A stretch of 64,000 nucleotides of DNA from Allobosea sp. (GTDB lineage Bacteria; Pseudomonadota; Alphaproteobacteria; Rhizobiales; Beijerinckiaceae): NCBI GenBank assembly GCA_024231975.1, contig JAAEQB010000068.1:104533-168532 (forward strand), in the 5' to 3' direction. Of the stretch, positions 58,455 through 64,000 are shown in pieces. How positions within the stretch are numbered: the first letter of the stretch is position 1; each line of letters begins with the position of its first letter. Below the pieces are notes generated by a model that saw only the letters and a program-made list of their open reading frames with translations, did not search any database and was not told the DNA's origin. Position numbers and translations under genes: made by a program.

Positions 58455-60359
58455 CTAGCGCGGCAACGCGTCGACACGATCCTTCGCCTCCTGAATGCCC
58501 CCGACCTGCGCCCGCGCATAAAGCTCGCGCGCCCTCGCGATCTCGCCGCGCGTGCCATAGGTGCCCCAGGCGGACAGGATGCGGGGATCGTAGGTCTCCG
58601 CGAGCATGAAGCTCGCCCGGGCACTGCCCATGTCGGCTGCGCGTTCGAGCACGGCCCGGGCGGAGCCGATGTCGCCTTGAGCGAGCAGCGCGCTCGCCCG
58701 GGCGATCAGCCGCATCGCTTCGGGGCCGTTCCGTGCTTCCGCGACGATTTGCGGAGGTGGCGCGCCGACGGGGTTCGCTTGCAGAGGTTTGGGAGCCTCT
58801 CTGGATGCGGCCGCGGGCTGCGCAGCCGCCGCGCGCAGCGACGCCAACTCCTCCGCCGCTGTCGCAACGCGGTCGCGCTCCTGCTGGAGAGCCTGGCGCA
58901 GATCCGCGATCATGCTTTCGTTCGCCTGCTTGAGCTTTTCCGATTCCTCGCGTGCGCTTTGCTGTTGCGCCAGCTGGGCTTCGACTTCGCGCTGCGCCAC
59001 CGACAGCTCGCTCGCCTGGGCGGCGCGTTGCGCGCGCTCCTGCTCGATGGCCTGACGATATTGCGCGGCAGCGGCAGCCTGCTCCTGTCGCAGTGCCACG
59101 ACCTGTGCCATGGCCGCCGCCTTCTGCCGCTCGAGTTCGAGCCCTTGCGCAGTCCGCACCGCCTCCGCCTGCCGGAGCTGGCCTGTCTCCTCGCCGGCCT
59201 TGCGCAATTGTGCCGCCTGCGCCTCGATCTCGCGCCGCGACGCCGCCAGCTCGGCCATCAGTGCTGAACGTTGCCCGCGCTCCTCGTCGAGAGCCTGGCG
59301 ATGCTGCGCCGCAGTCGTCGTCAGTGCCTGCCGTGCGGCGGCAGCCTGGGCGATGGCAGCCGTCTTCTGCCGCTCCTGTTCAAGCGCCTGCGCAGCCCTC
59401 GCCGCCTCCGCCTGCCTGAGCTGGCCACCCTCCTCGCCCGCCTTCCGCAGTTGCGCCGCCTGCGCTGCGACGTCGCGCTGCGCGGCCGCCAGTTCCTGCG
59501 CGAGGGCGGCAGCCTTCTGCCGCTCCTGTTCAAGCGCCTGTGCAGCCCTCGCCGCCTCCGCCTGCCTGAGCTGGCTAGCCTCCTCGCCCGCCTTCCGCAG
59601 TTGCGCCGTCTGCGCTGTGACGTCGCGCTGCGCGGCCGACAATTCCTGTGCGAGAGCGGCCGTGTTCTGCCGCTGCTGCTCGAGCGACTGGGAACTCGTT
59701 GCGGTCGCGAGTTGCTTGAGCTGTTCAATGTCGTCGTTTGCGCTCCGCAGTTGCGCCGCCTGCGCCTGCAATTCGCGCTGCGAGGCCGCCAGCTGGTCGG
59801 CAAGTGCGGCGCGTTGCGCACGTTCGCCTTCGAGCGCCTGACGATGCTGCGTCGCCGCCGCGACGAGCTCCCGCCGCGCAGTCGTGGCCTCCTGCGCCTG
59901 GGCAGCGGTCTTGTCCTGCTCCAGCCGCAATGACTGCTCGTTCCTGCTGGCTTCGGCCTGCAATTGCGCTTTCAGAACAGTGACGGCACTGCGAGCCTCG
60001 GCCAACTCCTGCGCCTTGGCGGCGACGGCAGCAGCCTCGCCGGACGACAGGGCGACAGGTGCGTGCTCCCCCAGCTGAACGGGTTCTGGCCGATTTGCAT
60101 TCCGCGGGACGAGGAGAAGCAGGACCGCCGCCGCTAGCCCGCACGCCAAGGGGATGAAGCGGCGCCGCAGCGGCGCTTGGCTGGACGGACCGGGTTTCGC
60201 CGGCACGCCCTGCCGGACATGGGGGGTCTTGCTACGGTCCTGCCCAGCGGGCGGTGCAGCTGTCAGCGTCCAGTGAGCGGTATCGATTGTCAGGCCCGCC
60301 TCGTCCCTGGCGACGACGGCCTTCCCATCTCCCGATGCGCTTTCGATCGCGTCGCGCAT
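58455..60359 (-). CDS. Long coiled-coil inner-membrane protein with Sel1/TPR-like tail
   Basis: A 634-residue protein from the ATG at 60359 (AGAGG upstream). Residues 1-66 are cytoplasmic, 68-84 a membrane helix, and about 100-550 an Ala/Gln/Glu/Arg-rich periplasmic coiled coil built from repeats of about 50 and 81 residues (QLRKAGEE..QLRQAEAARAAQ, AALAQELAAAQRDV). The tail (about 565-634: IARASALLAQGDIGSARAVL, ERAADMGSARASFMLAETYD, ARARELYARAQVGG) looks like two Sel1/TPR units. It heads a four-gene operon with a TAXI protein, a TagO-like protein and a DsrE protein. It could span or scaffold the periplasm; function unknown. Confidence 0.82.
   Translation of the reverse strand: MRDAIESASGDGKAVVARDEAGLTIDTAHWTLTAAPPAGQDRSKTPHVRQGVPAKPGPSSQAPLRRRFIPLACGLAAAVLLLLVPRNANRPEPVQLGEHAPVALSSGEAAAVAAKAQELAEARSAVTVLKAQLQAEASRNEQSLRLEQDKTAAQAQEATTARRELVAAATQHRQALEGERAQRAALADQLAASQRELQAQAAQLRSANDDIEQLKQLATATSSQSLEQQRQNTAALAQELSAAQRDVTAQTAQLRKAGEEASQLRQAEAARAAQALEQERQKAAALAQELAAAQRDVAAQAAQLRKAGEEGGQLRQAEAARAAQALEQERQKTAAIAQAAAARQALTTTAAQHRQALDEERGQRSALMAELAASRREIEAQAAQLRKAGEETGQLRQAEAVRTAQGLELERQKAAAMAQVVALRQEQAAAAAQYRQAIEQERAQRAAQASELSVAQREVEAQLAQQQSAREESEKLKQANESMIADLRQALQQERDRVATAAEELASLRAAAAQPAAASREAPKPLQANPVGAPPPQIVAEARNGPEAMRLIARASALLAQGDIGSARAVLERAADMGSARASFMLAETYDPRILSAWGTYGTRGEIARARELYARAQVGGIQEAKDRVDALPR
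59371..59636. repeat. 150-bp tandem duplication inside the coiled-coil gene
   Basis: Bases 59371-59486 recur at 59521-59636 with only a few changes, an exact 150-base offset (50 codons). It keeps frame and coiled-coil phase; a recent in-gene duplication that may vary in length between strains. Confidence 0.85.
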
Positions 60360-60681
60360 GTGGCTGACGCCTCTTGGTCGGCGCATGGCCCTGGCGAACC
60401 GGGCACGAGCAACTTCGTTCCGGCCGATGCAAACACGGCATCTATGCGACGACGCCTGCGAGGGCGTCGACCACACCCTCGCCGCGATCGAGCTGACCTC
60501 AGATCGGACAGGTCCAGAAGACGGGCAAAGGTGCAGCAGATTGCCCGAATGGGGTACTCTGCCGAGAGCGGCCCGCTCGCTAGAGCATTTTCGAGCGAAG
60601 TGGACACCGGTTCGCGTGAAGAAAATGCGATAAGACAAAAGCCTAGAGCAATTCCGCGATTCGGAGAATTGCGGAATTGCT
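60360..60681. other. Intergenic region with repeat
   Basis: 322 bases upstream of the coiled-coil operon. The right third is the palindromic repeat. The remaining part should hold the operon promoter; none was fixed. ORFs across it are not protein-like. Confidence 0.4.
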
Positions 60682-60685
60682 CTAG
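60581..60685. repeat. Double palindromic repeat overlapping thioesterase stop
   Basis: First hairpin GCATTTTC (60585-60592) with GAAAATGC (60621-60628); second a perfect 15-bp pair CTAGAGCAATTCCGC / GCGGAATTGCTCTAG (60643-60685). The last bases supply the TAG stop of the thioesterase gene. Confidence 0.8.
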
Positions 60686-61134
60686 TCGCTGACGCCCTCG
60701 CGCGCGACGATCACCATCAGCGTCGCCGTCAACATGGCGCAGAGCTTGGGCTTGCCACCCGTTACCGCGAAGACCTCGGCCATGGCGAGCGTCAGGGTGC
60801 GGCCGGCCTTGACCACCCTGCCCTTGGCGACGAGTTCGTCGCCGGTCGCGGGCGCCAGCAGGTTGATCTTGAACTCGGCGGTGAGGATGCCGCTGCCGGC
60901 CGGCATGGTGGTGAGCCCGGCATAGCCGGCGGCACTGTCAGCGATGGTCGCGACCGCTCCGGCATGGACGAAGCCGTGCTGCTGGGACAGATGCGGCGAC
61001 GCCGGCATGGCGATCTCGACCTTGCCCGGTGCGACGCGCACGAGCCGGGCGCCCAGCGTCGTCATCATCGCCTGCTTGGCGAAGCTTGTCTCAATGCGGG
61101 CGACGAGGGCGGGATCGGTCGTCTGGTCAGCCAT
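60682..61134 (-). CDS. PaaI-type hotdog thioesterase
   Basis: A 150-residue hotdog-fold acyl-CoA thioesterase. The PaaI motif region QQHGFVHAGAVATIADSAAG contains the HG-x3-A-G-x5-D residues; TAEFKINLLAPATGDELVAK and VFAVTGGKPKLCAMLTATLM follow. The stop codon falls in the repeat edge. Only three bases separate it from dusA, so they share a transcript. Confidence 0.9.
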   Translation of the reverse strand: MADQTTDPALVARIETSFAKQAMMTTLGARLVRVAPGKVEIAMPASPHLSQQHGFVHAGAVATIADSAAGYAGLTTMPAGSGILTAEFKINLLAPATGDELVAKGRVVKAGRTLTLAMAEVFAVTGGKPKLCAMLTATLMVIVAREGVSD

Positions 61135-61137
61135 TGG

Positions 61138-62136
61138 TCATTCCGCAGCGATCGCCGGCGGAACTTCGCGTTCGACATGAGCGATCGCGGCGCGCAGCTC
61201 GGCGAGGCCCGCACCCGCCGCGACGCAATGCTCGGCGAGATGGCGGCGGAACAGGCGCGAGCCGCGCCGGCCCGGGAACAGCCCGACGAGATGGCGGGTG
61301 AAGGCATGCAAGCGCCCGCCCCGTTCGAGATGAGCCGCGAGGTAGGGCTCGAGCGCCTCCAGCATCGCGAAGGCGTCCGGGACCGGCGCGTCCTCGCCGA
61401 AGAGCAGCGGGTCGACCGCGAGCAGCACCTCGGGGTTCTGATAGGCCTCGCGGCCGAGCATGACGCCGTCGAGATAGGCGAGATGCGGCAGCCATTCGTC
61501 GGGGTGCCTGATGCCGCCATTGAGCGCGACGATCAGGTCGGGATTGGCCGCCTTGAGGCGGTAGGCGCGCTCGTAGTCGAGCGGCGGGATCTCACGGTTC
61601 TCCTTCGGCGAGAGCCCCTGCAGCCAGGCCTTGCGGGCATGCACGACCAGGGCATCGACGCCGGCCGCGCGCACGGCGGCGGTCAGCGCATCGAGCGCCG
61701 CTTCCGGGTCCTGGTCATCGACGCCGATACGGCATTTTACCGTGACGGGGATCGAAACGGCCGCCTTCATCGCCGCGACGCAATCGCCGACCAGTGCCGG
61801 CTCTCGCATCAGGCAGGCGCCGAAGGCCCCGCCCTGGACGCGGTCGGAGGGGCAGCCGCAATTCAGGTTGATCTCGTCATAGCCGAAATCGGCGCCAATC
61901 TTCGCCGCTTCGGCAAGCAGGGCCGGATCGTTGCCGCCGAGCTGGAGCGCGACCGGGTGCTCGACAGCATCGAAGCCGATCAGCCGCTGCCGGTCGCCGC
62001 GCACCACTGCCTGTGCCGTCACCATTTCGGTGTAGAGCCGGGCGCGACGCGACATCAGGCGATGGACGATCCGGCAATGCCGGTCGGTCCAGTCCATCAT
62101 AGGCGCCACGGAAAATCTAAGATCCTGAGCTTTCAT
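61138..62136 (-). CDS. dusA: tRNA-dihydrouridine synthase A
   Basis: Flavin enzyme of 332 residues that reduces uridines in the tRNA D-loop. SVAPMMDWTDRHCRIVHRLM (FMN and tRNA), the catalytic Cys in EINLNCGCPSDRVQGGAFGA, KCRIGVDDQDP, VHARKAWLQGLSPKENR and GVMLGREAYQNPEVL are all present. The first ten codons (AAA GCT CAG GAT CTT AGA) are AT-rich compared with the rest and no ribosome site precedes the ATG, as expected if a mobile element inserted at the 5' end and restored the start. Confidence 0.96.
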   Translation of the reverse strand: MKAQDLRFSVAPMMDWTDRHCRIVHRLMSRRARLYTEMVTAQAVVRGDRQRLIGFDAVEHPVALQLGGNDPALLAEAAKIGADFGYDEINLNCGCPSDRVQGGAFGACLMREPALVGDCVAAMKAAVSIPVTVKCRIGVDDQDPEAALDALTAAVRAAGVDALVVHARKAWLQGLSPKENREIPPLDYERAYRLKAANPDLIVALNGGIRHPDEWLPHLAYLDGVMLGREAYQNPEVLLAVDPLLFGEDAPVPDAFAMLEALEPYLAAHLERGGRLHAFTRHLVGLFPGRRGSRLFRRHLAEHCVAAGAGLAELRAAIAHVEREVPPAIAAE

Positions 62137-62140
62137 GGTT
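62095..62140. other. Putative dusA attachment site (att)
   Basis: The dusA 5' end meets the integrase remnant here: the minus-strand dusA ATG lies at 62134-62136 and the integrase frame opens to the right. Known dusA-targeting integrases recombine in the first codons (the VAPMMDWTD region). The codon-use change in the first codons fits a hybrid junction. Exact core not determined. Confidence 0.5.
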
Positions 62141-62197
62141 TTTTCTGTAGCATCAAATCGTCAGGTCGTACCGGATGCATATGGATCGCACACGAGA

Positions 62198-62720
62198 ATG
62201 GCCACCTTCACGAAGCTCTCCTCCGGGTCCTGGCGAGTCCGGATCCGACGCAAGGGGCGCTGCGCGAGCGAGACCTTCCTGCGCCGGGACGATGCGCGAC
62301 GCCGGGCCAGCAAGGCCGAGCGTCAGGTTGATCGGGGCGAGGCTCCGAACGAGTCGCGCATCGCGCGGCTGACAACGTTCGGAGAGCCATCGACCTCCAT
62401 ATCGACGACATGTGCGACGTCGGCAAGGCTCCTTTGAGCTCCAAGGCCGCGACTTTGGAATCGCCGAAGTGTCAGTTGGGAACCTGTAACATCGTCTCTC
62501 TCGACGGAGAGCGACTTATTCGCTTTGGTCGCTAGCGCGCGGCACAAGGTGCCGGCCCCTTCACGCTCGGCATCGATATCGGGACGATCAAGCTCATTTG
62601 GTCTCATGCCGCAGCAGTGCATGGTTTGCCGCTTAAGGTTGGGCCGGTTGACCTCGCCCGCACCGCCTTAGGCAGCTCGGGCTCGTCACGGCGGCCCGCG
62701 ACAAGAGGATGCCAAGCGCG
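62198..62720 (+). pseudogene. Decayed dusA-type tyrosine integrase
   Basis: The frame starts MATFTKLSSGSWRVRIRRKG, typical of the arm-binding domain of dusA integrases. After TTFGE a one-base deletion near 62386 shifts the frame; it continues AIDLHIDDMCDVGKAPLSSK in the next frame. A TAG at 62533 replaces the Gln of FGRQRA, followed in frame by GAGPFTLGIDIGTIKLIWSH and AAAVHGLPLKVGPVDLARTA. A further shift near 62672 leads to QLGLVTAARDKRMP. The catalytic C-terminal half is not recognisable. Confidence 0.85.
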
Positions 62721-63262
62721 ATACGGGTAAGCGCCGGGACAGGTCGCTTCGTCTCATTGGCCGCTTTAGCGCTTTTCGCGCTTACCCGATGCGATGCGAC
62801 GCCCCCATCCATGGGCGGCGCAAGTGCCGGTGTGGCAAGTCCACTGTCGCGGCTGACACTGATGCTATCGTCACCATTCGAGAATTAGCGCATGAACCTG
62901 AATGTGCGCCCCGGGTCCGGTAAGGGGTTCGAACGATGGGAGCAAGGCTCCCGGCAGCCATCTGGAAGCGTCGCACTCGGTTTTGCCAGGTCTGCCTGTC
63001 AGCGGGAGCGCCCGGATGTGCGAGTGGTTTCGAGCGCCGCGGGAAGCTTGAGTTTGTACCCTGAGCGGACAGACAGCCTTTCGTTTTACCGGGCTGAGTT
63101 CACCGAGAGGGGCTGGTCGGTGGATCGGGACGGACTGGGTGCCCTGCGGCATACCTATGCGATGCTGATTGGGTTGCCCGATGACAGGGTTGACGCGAGA
63201 TGCCGGCTGCCTGCCATAGTGGGGTCATTCGGTTATTGGCCATCGTTCGAATAGCGAGCCAT
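62721..63262. other. Decayed region, possible second integrase fragment
   Basis: No intact gene is supported in these 542 bases. A 120-codon frame at 62892-63254 ends with FYRAEFTERGWSVDRDGLGA then LRHTYAMLIG, where LRHTYA looks like the box II His-x2-Arg region of tyrosine recombinases. The first part of the frame is not integrase-like and no ribosome site is seen. Probably eroded mobile DNA. Confidence 0.4.
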
Positions 63263-63863
63263 CTAGCTGAGCGTGCCGAATTCCCGCTCAGAGATGAGGC
63301 GATAGTGCGCCATTTGGCCTGCGGCCCAAGTCTCGAACTCCGATAGAAAGTCTGCCGAAACTGTAACACCGCGACCGCCACGGTCGACGCTGAAACAGCC
63401 GCGTCGTTCTGCACTCGCGAAGATATTGCCGACGTGCTGCCGTGAAATTCGAAAGCGCTCGGCCAGTCCACCGTAGGAGAGCGGCGCCGGCGCAGCAACA
63501 CCCGCCGCCGCAGCATAATGTGCGGCAAGAACAGCAGACAGAACTGGATAACCGCAATCCTGCGCGGTGAACTCGACCACATTGCAAAAGGGAGCGAAGT
63601 AGAGGTCCTCCTGCAGAAACCTCTCGTAGGAGGCCCCCAGCCAATCCACCATCCAGGCAGCATCCCCCCGAAGCTTCGCCGCCATTGGCGACGCAGCCGG
63701 ATCCAGGCGTTCGGAGGCTTCGAGAAAGGCCAAGGGTGAGCGGCCAATTTCCCGCAGCAGCGTCATCGAGGGGCTCAACCGCAAAGCTCGACGGTCTGCT
63801 GGGAGCCGGCTCGCGACGACGTAACCGCCCAGCTTGAGCGTGCCGACCAGCTCGGCGATCTGT
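63263..63863 (-). pseudogene. 3' part of a gene cut by an IS element
   Basis: About 200 codons remain of a hypothetical protein: QIAELVGTLKLGGYVVASRL at the cut, then SPMAAKLRGDAAWMVDWLGA and a MarR-like winged helix (APLSYGGLAERFRISRQHVG, NIFASAERRGCFSVDRGGRG). The frame runs without a stop into the IS end at 63864, giving a false N terminus MQHREKCPGFWGLQ from IS sequence. The original start lies beyond the element. Confidence 0.75.
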
Positions 63864-64000
63864 TGTAGCCCCCAAAAGCCCGGACATTTCTCACGGTGCT
63901 GCATGGGCCGCGATGAACTCGCGGGGTGAACGATATCCGAGCGACCTGTGCGGGTGAAGCTCGTTGTAGTGGTCGAACCATTCCGGCAGGGCGAGCATGA
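63864..64000 (-). mobile_element. IS3-family insertion sequence, partial
   Basis: One end of an IS3-family element. The terminus appears to be TGTAGCCCCCAAAAGCCCGG (63864 onward), with the transposase stop 27 bases inside. The element continues past the window, so its other end, target duplication and full length are not visible. Confidence 0.8.
63891..64000 (-). CDS. IS3-family transposase OrfB, C-terminal part
   Basis: The last 36 codons of an integrase-core (DDE) transposase: MLALPEWFDHYNELHPHRSL and GYRSPREFIAAHAAP then stop TGA. W-x-x-x-YN-x-x-x-PH-x-SL is the classic OrfB C terminus with the final Glu lying upstream, outside the window. The start is off the window. Confidence 0.9.
   Translation of the reverse strand, partial: MLALPEWFDHYNELHPHRSLGYRSPREFIAAHAAP

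Noticed and set aside
58875..59970. Regular repeats that might suggest a CRISPR array
   Set aside because: The repeats are in frame, encode a coiled coil and lack unique spacers of uniform length; no cas genes are present.
62926..62934. GGTTCGAAC, resembling a tRNA T-loop
   Set aside because: No matching T stem, anticodon arm or acceptor stem around it; an isolated short match.

Overview
The window is GC-rich DNA with dense, often overlapping genes (many ATGA/GTGA stop-start overlaps). It carries several TRAP, ABC and tripartite-type solute-binding proteins, an alphaproteobacterial Omp25-type beta-barrel, PdhS/DivJ-type kinase signatures, and palindromic interspersed repeats of the kind common in Hyphomicrobiales (Rhizobiales). 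A Bosea-like or related soil/water alphaproteobacterium fits best. This is inference: no rRNA or other phylogenetic marker is present. It looks like chromosomal core and accessory DNA, with the edge of a mobile island at the right end.

Layout. 0.1-2.2 kb: convergent histidine kinase and OmpR-type regulator. 2.3-7.6 kb: outer-membrane barrel, a His/Cys protein of unknown function, an L,D-transpeptidase, a DapA-like protein lacking the Schiff-base lysine, a 3' remnant of a second L,D-transpeptidase, and a DUF971 gene. 7.9-8.9 kb: moaA, followed by a long palindromic repeat. 9.2-11.8 kb: a four-gene coupled phospholipid cassette (acyltransferase, CDP-diglyceride synthase, small membrane protein, CDP-alcohol phosphatidyltransferase with altered active-site aspartates). 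12.0-15.2 kb: binding protein plus two Gfo/Idh/MocA dehydrogenases. 15.2-20.5 kb: soluble chemotaxis receptor with a PilZ-like domain, MSOX/MTOX-type flavin oxidase, and DMT and MFS exporters. 20.6-27.0 kb: TRAP permeases and, on the other strand, two paralogous TakP/FcbT1-type binding proteins.

27.3-33.9 kb: DCC protein, DUF4166 reductase, agmatinase-type ureohydrolase and Lrp in one overlapping operon, then TetR/isochorismatase-type and Lrp/ornithine-cyclodeaminase divergent pairs. 34.0-37.5 kb: MFS exporter, two small secreted proteins, and a TetR gene divergent from a small membrane protein with a perfect operator palindrome. 37.9-40.3 kb: polar amino-acid ABC transporter without its ATPase. 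40.3-46 kb: map, a beta-hydroxyacid dehydrogenase, and a coupled operon of a GST, three tandem secreted paralogues and a uracil-DNA-glycosylase-like protein, then an AEC transporter. 46.1-52.4 kb: nuclease, multi-TM histidine kinase, Bug-type binding protein, HxlR/GST divergent pair and a VapBC module. 52.4-55.9 kb: cobT/cobS, DUF1289, GNAT and TauE.

56.2-60.4 kb: a cell-envelope cluster of a coiled-coil membrane protein, a TAXI binding protein, a TagO/VasI-like secreted protein and a periplasmic DsrE protein. 60.7-62.1 kb: thioesterase and dusA. From 62.1 kb to the end: a decayed dusA-type integrase immediately beside the dusA start, further decayed sequence, and a gene cut by an IS3-family element that runs off the window.

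The strongest unexplained items are the 56-60 kb envelope cluster, the tandem secreted triplet at 42.7-44.1 kb, the phospholipid cassette, the lysine-less DapA homologue and the dusA island junction.
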